The notes under the pieces were generated by a model. That model did not search any database. It was not told the DNA's origin and saw only the letters and a program-made list of their open reading frames with translations. The position numbers and the translations under genes are program-made. 64,000 bases of DNA from the NCBI GenBank assembly GCA_047936785.1, contig CP176394.1, one strand, 5' to 3'. Of this stretch, positions 17,421 through 26,384 are shown in pieces; position 1 is the first letter of the stretch; the number at the start of each line of letters is the position of its first letter. Source of the DNA: Acidaminobacterium chupaoyuni (GTDB taxonomy: Bacteria; Bacillota; Clostridia; Oscillospirales; Butyricicoccaceae).

Positions 17421-18175
17421 TTTCGATCAGCTCCCTTGATAAAAATATATTGATCTTCGGTGGAAACGGCCTTTTGGTAACGATAGCCCGCTTCCTCAAA
17501 TTCACAAAGTTCCTGCGGCCGCGTGATATGGTTTTCGGCCATCCAGCGCACCATCTGCCCCCGCGCCATTTTGCATAAAGTTCCTTTTTCAATCACTCTG
17601 CCGCCTGCATCTTTTTCGCCGAAAACGCAGCTGATAAAACCCACCCGTCGGGGCAGATGCGGCCAAACGGCTTTGCTGTATTCTTTTGAAGCAAGGTTCA
17701 CGATCCAATCTGTTTCGGCGGCCAGCTGCTCCGCCGGTTTGCCGCCCCAGAAGTCATAAAGATCTTTTTTGCCCGCCGCTTTTAATTTTGCCTGCATTTC
17801 CAGACGATAAGGGGCCACACTATCAAAAGGGCAAAGCAGACCATAAAGCCCCGAACCGATGCGCAGATGCTCCTGCAAATAATCCAGCTGTTTTCTTTCA
17901 AGAACGCCCGGCGCCATATATTGATATTGGATGCCCTCATAGGCCAAGATCGCGGGCGTCACCGCATGAAACAGATCCATCAACCGCAGGCGTTCTTCGT
18001 TCACCTGCGCAATGGCCTCACTGCATCCCCAAAGCCGCCTGCGTTCTTCGGCCGTCAGGCCTGTGAGCGCGTTTTTCAAAATTTCCGCTTCTTCCAGAAA
18101 GCGCGGCAGGGCGGTGGGGGCCAGGCTGTCGCCATCGACCCTCATTTTTTTGGCGGGTGAAATCAGAATTCTCAT
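17414..18175 (-). CDS. yaaA: YaaA-family peroxide stress protein (UPF0246/DUF328)
   Basis: Members of this family bind DNA and lower the damage caused by peroxide and free iron; in E. coli yaaA is in the OxyR regulon. The 253-aa protein has the family start MRILISPAKKM, the central YQYMAPG and GLYGLLCPFDSVAPYRLEM segments and NLASKEYSKAV, all diagnostic. AAAGGAG precedes the ATG. It overlaps bcp, forming a two-gene peroxide-defence operon. Its promoter should lie in 18176-18270, on the opposite strand to the metal-pump promoter, but I see no strong box there. Confidence 0.93.
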   Translation of the reverse strand: MRILISPAKKMRVDGDSLAPTALPRFLEEAEILKNALTGLTAEERRRLWGCSEAIAQVNEERLRLMDLFHAVTPAILAYEGIQYQYMAPGVLERKQLDYLQEHLRIGSGLYGLLCPFDSVAPYRLEMQAKLKAAGKKDLYDFWGGKPAEQLAAETDWIVNLASKEYSKAVWPHLPRRVGFISCVFGEKDAGGRVIEKGTLCKMARGQMVRWMAENHITRPQELCEFEEAGYRYQKAVSTEDQYIFIKGADRKC

Positions 18176-18276
18176 GGCCGTGGCTCCTTTGCTTCTGCTT
18201 GGATGCTTTGATTATATCAAATCACCATTGCCGATACAATCCTCTCTGTTCGGCGGGGCGCGCTCTGTTTTCCATG

Positions 18277-18305
18277 TTGACAATTGATCGAATATCGTTT
18301 ATCAT
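18277..18305 (+). promoter_or_regulatory. Promoter of the NiCo riboswitch / P-type ATPase transcript
   Basis: TTGACA (18277-18282), 17-bp spacer, TATCAT (18300-18305). Transcription would start near 18312, giving a leader of about 260 nt before the ATPase start at 18575. Confidence 0.8.
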
Positions 18306-18367
18306 AGTCATTAATCTCTTTGCACTGCATTACATCCCACCAAAGCGGGATGCGAGATCAACAGTAC

Positions 18368-18460
18368 AAACTGAGCAGGCGATGCCCCGCAGGGGGCGTG
18401 GGGCCGGGCCGCCTTGCCCGCGGCAGCAGATTGTTGTTTAACACATCTGTGGGACAGTTG
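18368..18460 (+). promoter_or_regulatory. NiCo (czcD) riboswitch aptamer
   Basis: The segment carries the sequence signature of the czcD/NiCo RNA, which binds Ni(II) or Co(II) cooperatively: AACTGAGCAGGCGATG at the 5' side (from 18369), GGGGCCGGGCCGC in the middle, and ACATCTGTGGGACAGTT at the 3' side. Outer helix: AACTG (18369-18373) with CAGTT (18455-18459). A further helix pairs CAGAT (18426-18430) with ATCTG (18445-18449). I identify it from remembered consensus, not from a covariance search. It is followed by an overlapping terminator and then a cation-pump gene. Confidence 0.85.
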
Positions 18461-18486
18461 TATGTTCCATCGGATGTGTTTTTTTC
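18441..18486 (+). terminator. Riboswitch-controlled terminator (expression platform)
   Basis: ACACATCTG (18441-18449) pairs with CGGATGTGT (18471-18479), and TGGGAC (18450-18455) with GTTCCA (18464-18469), followed by a run of nine T. The left arm uses the 3' strands of the aptamer helices, so metal binding should block terminator folding and turn the gene on. Confidence 0.85.
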
Positions 18487-18574
18487 TATCCGTTTATGGA
18501 ACAGCCGACCTCAAATGAAGTGCCATAGGAGAAATCAAGACACCGCCTCGCAGGCGGGAACGGAGGATTCTTTT

Positions 18575-21097
18575 ATGACATCCAATCAACCGGCAGGGCT
18601 TACCTCTGCCCAAGCAAGCGAATTGCAGAAACGATTCGGCAAAAATGAACTGACGCCGCAAAAAAGGGAAAACTTTTTCAAAAAAGTATTCCATATTATT
18701 TGCGAGCCGATGTTTTTGCTGCTGATCGTTGCTGCAATTATTTATTTTCTGCTGGGTGAACCGCGCGACGGCTTCATCATGCTCATTTTTGTGGTGGGCA
18801 TCATCGGCATCGATGTGATCCAGGAATGGAAAACGGATAAGACTCTGCACGCTTTGAAAGATCTATCCGCCCCTCATGTCACCGTCATCCGCGACGGCGT
18901 TGAACGCCAGATCGCCAGCGCCGACCTTGTGCCCGGCGACCTGATGATGATCTTCGAAGGGGTGAAGATCCCCGCAGACGGCGTGATCCTGCGCTGCGCA
19001 GATCTTTGTGTGGATGAATCTTCGCTCACCGGCGAAGCGGAAGGCGTCTGGAAATCTTCCGCCGACAATTGCGAAAACACCGGCGATTACTGGCGCAAGG
19101 ATTATTGCTATGCAGGCACTCTGGTCACCCAGGGCACCGCCACTGTGGAAGTGGATAAGATCGGCGCTTCCACCGAATATGGCAAGATCGGCCTGGGCGT
19201 TGCCGCCGCGCCCGAAGATGACACCCCGCTTCAAAAGCAAACGGGCCGGCTTGTGAAAACCTGCGCCATCATTGCGGGCGTTTTATTCGCCCTCGTGGCG
19301 GTTTTCACCTGGTTCAATATTCCCGATCATAAATTCACCGCGCGGCTGATCGAAAGCATTTTATCGGGCGTTACGCTGGCCATGGCTATGATCCCCGAGG
19401 AATTCCCCGTGATCTTAACGGTTTTCCTTTCGATGGGCGCATGGCGGCTGGCAAAAAAACATTCGCTCGTTCGCAAACTGCCCAGTGTGGAAACTTTGGG
19501 CGCCGTTTCGGTGTTATGCGTGGATAAAACAGGCACGATCACCATGAACCAGATGACCGTTCAGGAAACATGGGCCGCCCCGGGCGCCCCGCAGACGCTG
19601 GTCGAAACCATGGGCCTCGGCTGTGAGATCGATGCCTATGACCCCATGGAAAAAGCAATGCTTCGCTATTGCGAAGAACAAGGCATTTTGGAAGATGACT
19701 TATTCACCGATGAACTCATTTCGGAATATGCCTTCACCAACGAGCTGAAAATGATGGGGCATGTATGGCGCAAAGACGGCAAACCGTTTATCGCCGCAAA
19801 AGGCAGCCCCGAACGCATTTTGACCCTTTGCAGCCTTTCCCGGCAGGAACGGGAAGACGCCGAAGAAAAGATCCACGCGCTTTCTTCTCAAGGCCTCCGC
19901 GTGATCGCGGTGGCTTCCGCCGCGCTGGAAGATGATTCTGAAATTCCCTCAGAGCTCACCGATTGCCATCTCACCTTCCTTGGGCTGATCGGCCTTGCCG
20001 ACCCCCCGCGCCCCACGGTCAAGGCAGATATCGCCGTTTGTAACCGGGCGGGCATCCGTGTGGTGATGATCACCGGCGATAACGGCATCACAGCTTCTGC
20101 CATTGCCAAAAAAATCGGCATCCCCGGCAGCGACAAGATCATCACAGGCGATATGCTGGAAGAAATGAGCGACGACGCTCTTTGCGAAGCCGTGAAAACG
20201 GTTTCCATTTTCTCGCGCGTGATCCCTCAGCATAAAATGCGCATCGTGAAGGCATTTCAGCAAAACGGTGAAATCGTGGCCATGACAGGCGACGGCGTCA
20301 ATGATGCGCCCGCCTTGAAATATGCCGATATCGGCATTGCCATGGGCAAGCGCGGCAGCGAAGTTTCCCGCGAAGCGGCAGATCTCATTCTGATGGATGA
20401 TAATTTCACCACCATCGTGGAAACCGTGCGCGACGGCCGCCGCATCTATGATAATATCCGCAAAGCCGTGGGTTATGTGTTCACCATCCATATCCCCATC
20501 GCCTTCGCTTCGCTTCTCGCCCCGTTCCTTGGCATCGCCCCTTCGGCGCTGCTGCTTCTGCCGCTTCATGTGGTGCTGCTGGAAGTGCTGATCGACCCCA
20601 CCTGTTCCATTGTATTAGAGCGCCAGCCCGCCGAAAAAGATATCATGGCCCGCGCGCCCAGAAACCCCAAAGAACCGCTGCTCACCGGCAAACTGCTGGC
20701 CAAGAGCATCCTGCAGGGGATCTTCGTCTTTGCCGCCTCCTTCGGCAGTTATTTCGTCACGCTGGGCGGCGACCCCGCGAACGCCCCTGTGGCCCGCGCC
20801 ATGGGCTTATCCGTGATCATGCTGGCCAATTTGTTCCTTGTTCAGGTGAACAGTTCCGACCATGATTTCGTGTATCACTCCCTGAAGTTATTGGCCAAAG
20901 ACCGCATCATGTGGGCGGTCAATCTGGGCACTCTGGCGCTTTTGGGCATCATTCTCTATTCCCCTGTTTCCGGCTTTTTAAAGCTGGCGCCCCTTTCGTC
21001 CTCCCAGATGCTGGCGGCGCTGGCGCTGGCCGCGGCTTCTGTTTTATGGTATGAACTGGTCAAACTCTTTCAGAAAATCACAAAAGCAAAAGCATAG
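18575..21097 (+). CDS. P-type cation-transporting ATPase, probably Ni/Co efflux
   Basis: The 840-aa membrane pump has the P2-type order: actuator TGE (152-154), M4 PEEFP (274-278), phosphorylation site DKTGT (Asp317), TGDN (500-503), GDGVND (572-577), then C-terminal helices. By sequence it would be called a calcium-type ATPase. However, the M6 site that is N-x-x-T-D in calcium pumps reads Glu670-V-L-I-Asp674 here, and the upstream riboswitch senses Ni(II)/Co(II). I infer export of Ni/Co or a similar transition metal. Start: ATG at 18575 after CGGAGG; a much earlier in-frame start at 18320 would lie inside the riboswitch. A small hairpin (18543-18557) precedes the ribosome-binding site. Strong terminator at 21138-21175. 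Confidence 0.93.
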   Translation: MTSNQPAGLTSAQASELQKRFGKNELTPQKRENFFKKVFHIICEPMFLLLIVAAIIYFLLGEPRDGFIMLIFVVGIIGIDVIQEWKTDKTLHALKDLSAPHVTVIRDGVERQIASADLVPGDLMMIFEGVKIPADGVILRCADLCVDESSLTGEAEGVWKSSADNCENTGDYWRKDYCYAGTLVTQGTATVEVDKIGASTEYGKIGLGVAAAPEDDTPLQKQTGRLVKTCAIIAGVLFALVAVFTWFNIPDHKFTARLIESILSGVTLAMAMIPEEFPVILTVFLSMGAWRLAKKHSLVRKLPSVETLGAVSVLCVDKTGTITMNQMTVQETWAAPGAPQTLVETMGLGCEIDAYDPMEKAMLRYCEEQGILEDDLFTDELISEYAFTNELKMMGHVWRKDGKPFIAAKGSPERILTLCSLSRQEREDAEEKIHALSSQGLRVIAVASAALEDDSEIPSELTDCHLTFLGLIGLADPPRPTVKADIAVCNRAGIRVVMITGDNGITASAIAKKIGIPGSDKIITGDMLEEMSDDALCEAVKTVSIFSRVIPQHKMRIVKAFQQNGEIVAMTGDGVNDAPALKYADIGIAMGKRGSEVSREAADLILMDDNFTTIVETVRDGRRIYDNIRKAVGYVFTIHIPIAFASLLAPFLGIAPSALLLLPLHVVLLEVLIDPTCSIVLERQPAEKDIMARAPRNPKEPLLTGKLLAKSILQGIFVFAASFGSYFVTLGGDPANAPVARAMGLSVIMLANLFLVQVNSSDHDFVYHSLKLLAKDRIMWAVNLGTLALLGIILYSPVSGFLKLAPLSSSQMLAALALAAASVLWYELVKLFQKITKAKA

Positions 21098-21137
21098 CTT
21101 TCTGTGACCCTTCCTTTTTGACCGATCGAATAAAAAT

Positions 21138-21178
21138 AAACCGGTGGAGCCTTCTTCGGAAGGCTCCACCGGTTTTTG
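21138..21178 (+). terminator. Terminator of the P-type ATPase gene
   Basis: Perfect 16-bp arms AAACCGGTGGAGCCTT (21138-21153) and AAGGCTCCACCGGTTT (21160-21175) around a CTTCGG loop, then TTTTTG. Confidence 0.92.
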
Positions 21179-21373
21179 TTTGCTTCATCTTTTTGCTTTG
21201 CCTTTTGCGCCGGTCTGCGGCGCGCCCAGCGGTTCAATGGTCATAAACCGAGGCAATCATCAATCCCTCTGAAACGGTGAAACCGCCCGTTATGATCCCC
21301 CCAAAAGGGAATTCTTTCCCTTTTGACAAATGCGATCTGCAAGCCGCATGGATTCAGCGAAGAGGATGTAAAA
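21179..21373. other. Intergenic stretch with a short coding-like remnant
   Basis: No complete gene is visible. On the minus strand an open frame without a start runs from about 21360 down to a TGA at 21234 and ends with a protein-like segment (EFPFGGIITGGFTVSEGL). A 9-bp hairpin AAAAGGGAA/TTCCCTTTT (21303-21324) lies within it. It may be a gene remnant or chance. Confidence 0.3.
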
Positions 21374-21400
21374 AACCCCGATGGAAAATCCATCGGGGTT
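21374..21400 (-). terminator. Terminator of rpsU
   Basis: Perfect 11-bp arms AACCCCGATGG (21374-21384) and CCATCGGGGTT (21390-21400) with an A-rich left flank that reads as a T tract on the minus strand. Confidence 0.88.
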
Positions 21401-21421
21401 AAAAGTCATTTAAGCTTTTGC

Positions 21422-21604
21422 TTATCTGAAGCTTTTTTTCTTAGCGCGTGCAGCTTCGGATTTCTTGCGGCGTTTTACGCTCGGGCTTTCATAATGTTCT
21501 CTCTTACGGAGCTCGGAAAGCACGCCCGACTTTGCACAAGAACGCTTAAAGCGTTTCAGAGCGCTATCTAAAGATTCGTTATCTTTTACGCGAATTTCTG
21601 ACAT
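21422..21604 (-). CDS. rpsU: 30S ribosomal protein S21
   Basis: S21 is a small basic protein of the 30S subunit near the 3' end of 16S rRNA, used in translation initiation. The 60-aa product has the family start MSEIRVKDNESLDSALKRFKR and a very basic C-terminus (VKRRKKSEAARAKKK). I choose the ATG at 21602-21604 because the GGGGGGAGG ribosome-binding site is 8-9 nt upstream; an in-frame ATG two codons earlier is too close. It forms its own transcription unit between its terminator and leuS. Confidence 0.95.
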   Translation of the reverse strand: MSEIRVKDNESLDSALKRFKRSCAKSGVLSELRKREHYESPSVKRRKKSEAARAKKKSFR

Positions 21605-21694
21605 TTCCATTCCCTCCCCCCGTGTCACCGAAAGTGCTGAGTTCTTAGATACTTGAATAGTATAACCATTTTTATTGCGTTTGTCAAGGGGGCT

Positions 21695-24100
21695 TTACGG
21701 TTTCACCACGATATTCACGATCTTATTTTTAATAACGATCACTTTTACCACATTCATGCCCTCAATGGCGGCTGCGACCTTCTCTTCGGCCATGGCGGCG
21801 CTGCGGATCGATTCTTCGGAATCATCAGCCCCAACGCGGATCACGCCCTTCAGCTTTCCGTTGACCTGCACAGCGATCTCCAAAACGGAATCCACTGTTT
21901 TCTCGGGGTCATATTTCGGCCACGGGCGATGAACAAGCAGTTCTTTTCCACCCATCATCTGGTTGAGTTCTTCGGTGATATGGGGCGCAAACGGGTTGAG
22001 CAGCTGGATAAAGGTTTCATATTCCGCGCGGTTGACGCCGTTTTCGTTGAAAGTGTTCAGCAGGGCCATCAACGCGGCGATGGCGGTGTTGAATTTCAAG
22101 TGTTCGATATCTTCCGAAACTTTTTTGATGGTGCGATGCATTTCCATCATATTTTTTTCGCTGTAAGCATCGCCGGGCTGAACTTCATCATAAAGCGCCC
22201 ACACGCGGTCTAAGAAGCGCTTGCAGCCCTTGATGGCTTTGGAAGACCAGGGCGCGGCTTTTTCAAAATCGCCCAGGAACATTTCATAAAGGCGCATCGT
22301 GTCGGCGCCGTAATCGCGCACGATATCATCGGGGTTGACCACATTGCCGCGGCTTTTTGACATTTTTTCATTGTTCTCGCCCAAAATCATGCCGTGGCTG
22401 GTTCTCTTCTGATAAGGTTCGGGCGTGGGCACAACGCCGATGTCATATAAGAATTTATGCCAGAAGCGCGAATAAAGCAAATGTAAGGTGGTGTGTTCCA
22501 TGCCGCCGTTATACCAATCCACCGGCATCCAATATTCCAGCGCTTCTTTCGAAGCCAGCGCCTCTTTGTTGTGAGGGTCGCAATAGCGCAGGAAATACCA
22601 GCTGGAACCCGCCCACTGGGGCATAGTGTCGGTTTCGCGCTTGGCCGGGCCGCCGCAATGGGGGCAGGTGGTGTTCACCCAATCGGTCATTTTCGCGATG
22701 GGCGAATCGCCGTTTTCTGTGGGTTCATAAGAATCCACCTCGGGCAGGCGCAGCGGCAGCTCTTCTTCGGGAACAGGCACCCAGCCGCATTTTTCACAAT
22801 AGACCAGCGGGATCGGCTCGCCCCAATATCTCTGGCGCGAGAACACCCAGTCACGCAGCTTATAATTCACCTTCGGCTCGCCTTTTTTCTCTTTTTCAAG
22901 CCATTCAATGATTTTTTCCTTGGCTTCTTCCACCGTCAAACCGTTCAGGAAGCCGGAATTGACCATGACGCCCGTGCTGCAATCGGTGAACGCTTCTTTT
23001 TCCACTTCGCCGCCCTTTACCACTTCAACAATGGGCAAACCGAACTTCTTGGCAAATTCCCAGTCGCGGGTGTCATGGGCGGGAACCGCCATGATGGCGC
23101 CCGTTCCATAAGACATCAGAACATAATCCGAAACGAAAATGGGGATCTCTTTGCCGGTGGCGGGGTTGATGGCCGCCACACCTTCCAAACGCACGCCGGT
23201 TTTTTCTTTCACCATTTCCGTGCGTTCAAAATCGGATTTTTTGGCGGATTGCAGCTGATATTCCTTGATCTGTTCATAATTTTTCAGCTGGCCGGCCCAT
23301 TTTTCGATATAAGGATGTTCCGGCGAAATGACCATATAGGTGGCGCCGAAAAGCGTATCGGCGCGGGTGGTATAAATTTTCAAAGTTTCGGGCTGAGTGG
23401 TTTCAAAAACCACTTCCGCGCCGGTGCTGCGGCCGATCCAGTTGCGCTGCTGAATTTTCACACGGTCGATATAATCCACCAGATCCAGATCATCCAGCAG
23501 GCGCTGGGCATATTCTGTGATCTTCAGCATCCACTGGCTTTTTTCTTTGCGGATGACGGGGCTGCCGCAGCGCTCGCAAACGCCGTTGACCACTTCTTCG
23601 TTGGCCAAAACGCATTTGCAGGAAGTGCACCAGTTGACGGGCATGGTGGTCTTATAGGCAAGGCCCTTTTCAAAAAGCTTCAAAAAGATCCACTGGGTCC
23701 ATTTGAAATATTCGGGGTCGGTGGTGTTGATCTCGCGCGACCAATCAAAAGAAAGGCCCAGCGACTGTAACTGCTGCTTAAAGCGCGCCACATTCTGCTT
23801 GGTGACCACTTCGGGATGGATGTGGTTTTTGATGGCAAAATTTTCGGTGGGCAGGCCAAAGGCATCCCAGCCCATGGGATACAGCACATTATAGCCTTCC
23901 ATTCTGCGCTTTCTCGCCACGATATCCAGCGCGGTATAAGAACGGGGGTGGCCCACATGAAGCCCCGCGCCCGAAGGATAAGGGAATTCCACCAAAGCGA
24001 AATACTTCGGCTTGTCAAAGGAGTTTTCCGCGTGGAAAGCGCCTTGTTTTTCCCATTCTTCCTGCCATTTCTTCTCTATATCGGTGTAATCATATCTCAT
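21695..24100 (-). CDS. leuS: Leucyl-tRNA synthetase
   Basis: A class I synthetase that charges tRNA-Leu and edits mischarged products. The 801-aa protein shows the HIGH motif as HVGH (48-51) in PSGAGLHVGH, two zinc-ribbon CxxC pairs (WCTSCK, CERCG), the CP1 editing domain with GTGAIMAVPAHDTRD, and KMSKS at about 575-579 in NNEKMSKSRGNVV. The C-terminal anticodon-binding region is present, so the gene is complete. It starts one base after rsfS ends and closes the operon yqeK-LCP-rsfS-leuS. The ribosome-binding site is weak (AAGAACAG), consistent with translational coupling. No T-box leader is seen, as the gene is internal to an operon. Confidence 0.98.
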   Translation of the reverse strand: MRYDYTDIEKKWQEEWEKQGAFHAENSFDKPKYFALVEFPYPSGAGLHVGHPRSYTALDIVARKRRMEGYNVLYPMGWDAFGLPTENFAIKNHIHPEVVTKQNVARFKQQLQSLGLSFDWSREINTTDPEYFKWTQWIFLKLFEKGLAYKTTMPVNWCTSCKCVLANEEVVNGVCERCGSPVIRKEKSQWMLKITEYAQRLLDDLDLVDYIDRVKIQQRNWIGRSTGAEVVFETTQPETLKIYTTRADTLFGATYMVISPEHPYIEKWAGQLKNYEQIKEYQLQSAKKSDFERTEMVKEKTGVRLEGVAAINPATGKEIPIFVSDYVLMSYGTGAIMAVPAHDTRDWEFAKKFGLPIVEVVKGGEVEKEAFTDCSTGVMVNSGFLNGLTVEEAKEKIIEWLEKEKKGEPKVNYKLRDWVFSRQRYWGEPIPLVYCEKCGWVPVPEEELPLRLPEVDSYEPTENGDSPIAKMTDWVNTTCPHCGGPAKRETDTMPQWAGSSWYFLRYCDPHNKEALASKEALEYWMPVDWYNGGMEHTTLHLLYSRFWHKFLYDIGVVPTPEPYQKRTSHGMILGENNEKMSKSRGNVVNPDDIVRDYGADTMRLYEMFLGDFEKAAPWSSKAIKGCKRFLDRVWALYDEVQPGDAYSEKNMMEMHRTIKKVSEDIEHLKFNTAIAALMALLNTFNENGVNRAEYETFIQLLNPFAPHITEELNQMMGGKELLVHRPWPKYDPEKTVDSVLEIAVQVNGKLKGVIRVGADDSEESIRSAAMAEEKVAAAIEGMNVVKVIVIKNKIVNIVVKP

Positions 24101-24101
24101 T

Positions 24102-24476
24102 TTACTGTTCTTCTTTCTTCATCAAATAAGGCTGGATATCCACTTTCTGCGCATCTGACCACAAACGCTCGATGGCATACAGTTCGCGTGCTTCCTGCAT
24201 GAAAATGTGGATCACGACGCTGGAATAATCCATCAGGATCCAGTTGGAAGTGATGCCCTCGATATGATGGGGCGCGGTCTGAAGGTTTTCTTTCAGCTTT
24301 TTTTCGATCTCTTCGCTCAGCGCGCGGATGTGGGTGCTGGATGTGCCGGTCATCACCACAAAATAATCGGAAAGCGTTGTCTGTTCGAAAACGCGGATAG
24401 CTTCGATATCTTTGGCTTTGCGGCTGTCGGCCGCATGGATGATCTCTTTCAATAAAACTTCGGGTGTTACGGTCAT
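24102..24476 (-). CDS. rsfS: Ribosome silencing factor RsfS
   Basis: RsfS (YbeB/Iojap family) binds L14 on the 50S subunit and blocks subunit joining when nutrients are low. The 124-aa product contains the family core TTLSDYFVVMTGTSSTHIRALSEE and the end block WILMDYSSVVIHIFMQEARELYAIERLW. The AGGAGGAG ribosome-binding site precedes the ATG. The order LCP protein - rsfS - leuS is common in Clostridia. Confidence 0.96.
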   Translation of the reverse strand: MTVTPEVLLKEIIHAADSRKAKDIEAIRVFEQTTLSDYFVVMTGTSSTHIRALSEEIEKKLKENLQTAPHHIEGITSNWILMDYSSVVIHIFMQEARELYAIERLWSDAQKVDIQPYLMKKEEQ

Positions 24477-24503
24477 ATAGGCTCCTCCTGTTTTTTGTTT
24501 CGG

Positions 24504-25805
24504 TTAAGGCGCGGTGGTGGAAGGCGTTGTGACGCCTGCATCGCCGCTGCTCGGTTGTGTGTTGTTTTGTGCATCGCCGCTGTTCCCGGGCTGGGTGGTC
24601 GATGCATTGGTGTCGGGCTGTTTATCGGTGGTGGTGTTGGTTTCTGTCTTGCTGCTGCTCGATTTGGCGGCGGAACTGCTTTTGGAAGAGCTCGAAGAAC
24701 TGCTCGATTTGGAGGAACCCGAAGGTTTCTCGCTGGAATAACGGCTCACATCGATCAGGTTCAGCTGGGTCACGGGTTCTTCATAGGGGTTGAGCAGCTC
24801 GTTGACCATCGTCAGAATTTTGTCTTCTTCCGGCACATAATAAGACTGCATATGGCCGTAATCGGGCTCATAGAGGTAAGCGTCGTGGCCGGGAAGCGTT
24901 GTCATGTTGATGTTGTTGAAATCCATCTTCATGGCGCGCAGGCCGAACCACAGGATCTCGTTCATCGACATGTCGGTTTTGGTGTTATCGAAAATGGCCG
25001 ATGCCATATCATTCAGTTTCATCACATTGGAAAGGCTTAAAACTTTTTTGGCCACGGTGCGCAGGAAATTCTGCTGCATCTTGATGCGGCCGATATCGCC
25101 TTCGGCATAACCGCCCTTGACCCCGGGGTTGTTCTGGCGGAAGCGCACCAGCTGGATGGCTTTGGCGCCGTCTAAATGCTGCATGCCCGGTTCCAGGAAG
25201 ATATGCAGATCCTGTGTGGGATCATCCCAAACCATATAGGTGGGCACATCAAAATCAACGCCGCCGATCAGATCGATCAGCTGGATAAAGCCCTTGAAAT
25301 CGATCACGGCATAACGGTCGATGGGAATGCCGATCAGCATCTGAAGCTCTTCTTTCAGCTGGTCGGGCCCGCCGTTGAAGCCGGAATTGATCTTTTTGAT
25401 TTTGCGTTTCACATTCGACATGGTATCGCGGGGAATGTTCACCATGTTCACCGTTTGGGTCTTGATGTTATAAGAAGCAACGATGATGGTATCTGTTCTG
25501 GTCCCGTCGTTATCGGTGCCGCAGATCATAAAAGTATAAAAATCTTTTTTGCGCGTTTTATCACCCGAATCCACAAACGGTTCCGCCAGATCGGCATAAA
25601 GATCTTCTTTATCATTTTTATCGGTTTTGTCTGTTTTATCCACGCTCACATCGGGGGGCTTGGCCACCAGATGCAAAATTCCCCAAGCGGAAAGCCCTAA
25701 CGCGATCACGATGCCAACGATCAAAATCGCCAGGCGATGGGGTTTGATCTTTTTCTTTGGTTTTGCTGTCTTTGCTGGTTTGTTTTGTCCGCCATACATT
25801 TTCAT
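24504..25805 (-). CDS. LytR-CpsA-Psr (LCP) family wall-polymer ligase
   Basis: LCP enzymes attach teichoic acids or other glycopolymers to peptidoglycan on the outer face of the membrane. The protein (433 aa from the ATG at 25803-25805) has a basic cytoplasmic N-terminus, one membrane helix (LAILIVGIVIALGLSAWGIL), then an LCP domain with DNDGTRTDTIIVASY, VNIPRDTM, the GGVDFDVP segment, and LVRFRQNN with GDIGRIKMQQNFL. It ends in an unusual low-complexity tail of about 80 residues rich in Ser, Lys and Thr. The chosen start overlaps the yqeK stop (ATGA); another ATG lies two codons upstream at 25811. Because SLH proteins bind pyruvylated wall polymer, this ligase may help provide their anchor (inference). 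Confidence 0.93.
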   Translation of the reverse strand: MKMYGGQNKPAKTAKPKKKIKPHRLAILIVGIVIALGLSAWGILHLVAKPPDVSVDKTDKTDKNDKEDLYADLAEPFVDSGDKTRKKDFYTFMICGTDNDGTRTDTIIVASYNIKTQTVNMVNIPRDTMSNVKRKIKKINSGFNGGPDQLKEELQMLIGIPIDRYAVIDFKGFIQLIDLIGGVDFDVPTYMVWDDPTQDLHIFLEPGMQHLDGAKAIQLVRFRQNNPGVKGGYAEGDIGRIKMQQNFLRTVAKKVLSLSNVMKLNDMASAIFDNTKTDMSMNEILWFGLRAMKMDFNNINMTTLPGHDAYLYEPDYGHMQSYYVPEEDKILTMVNELLNPYEEPVTQLNLIDVSRYSSEKPSGSSKSSSSSSSSKSSSAAKSSSSKTETNTTTDKQPDTNASTTQPGNSGDAQNNTQPSSGDAGVTTPSTTAP

Positions 25806-26380
25806 AAGCATTTCTCTTTCTTTGCTTGATAAAAATCAAGTGCTTGCTGCGATCGTGTGTTCGGCTGTTTTCCCCGTCTGATCACATGGTCCAAATTTTC
25901 CTTCAGCGCGAATATCATCGCGTCATCCAAATCTTTGCGGCAAAGCGCGCGGATTTCTTCCACACCGTCGTAATCACGGTTTTCCTCAATGCAGTCGGCC
26001 AGATAAATGATCTTGTCGAGCAATGTCATATCGGGCGCGCCGGTGGTATGGTTTCGAATGGCTTCCACCACGGCTTCTTCCTCGCCGAATTCTTCGCGGG
26101 CGACAGCCGCCCCCGTATCGGCATGCAAAAGCTCAGGCGCGTTGGCGCCATATTGGGTAATTATACCCCACCGCCGACATAATTTCAACTGCTCTTCCAA
26201 GGGCAGGCATTTCGTCACATCATGCAGCAGCGCGGCTCTGCGCGCCTGGTCTTCCGATGCGCCATAAACGCGCGCCAGCTCTGCCGCGGCCTTTTCAACG
26301 CCCAAAGTATGCTGATATCGTTTTGGTGTCATCCGTTGGCTGACGCTTTCACGAAGTTTACACAGATCCTGCTGTTTCAT
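25802..26380 (-). CDS. yqeK: YqeK-type HD-domain Ap4A hydrolase
   Basis: YqeK proteins are HD-fold metallohydrolases that split diadenosine tetraphosphate symmetrically. The 192-aa product has an N-terminal TPKRYQHTLGV with the first His ligand, the metal-binding pair in AALLHDVTK, HADTGA, and the later NHTTGAPDMTLLDKIIYLADCIE block. It sits between nadD and the LCP gene, the standard neighbourhood in Bacillota, and overlaps the LCP start by 4 bp. Confidence 0.93.
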   Translation of the reverse strand: MKQQDLCKLRESVSQRMTPKRYQHTLGVEKAAAELARVYGASEDQARRAALLHDVTKCLPLEEQLKLCRRWGIITQYGANAPELLHADTGAAVAREEFGEEEAVVEAIRNHTTGAPDMTLLDKIIYLADCIEENRDYDGVEEIRALCRKDLDDAMIFALKENLDHVIRRGKQPNTRSQQALDFYQAKKEKCL

Positions 26381-26384
26381 ATCG

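Noticed and set aside
18368..18486. Manganese (yybP-ykoY) riboswitch instead of NiCo
   Set aside because: The conserved yybP-ykoY segments are not visible, while several NiCo-specific segments are present in the right order.
24102..25811. T-box leader for leuS
   Set aside because: leuS starts one base after rsfS inside an operon, leaving no room for a leader, and no T-box sequence is seen before lysS either.
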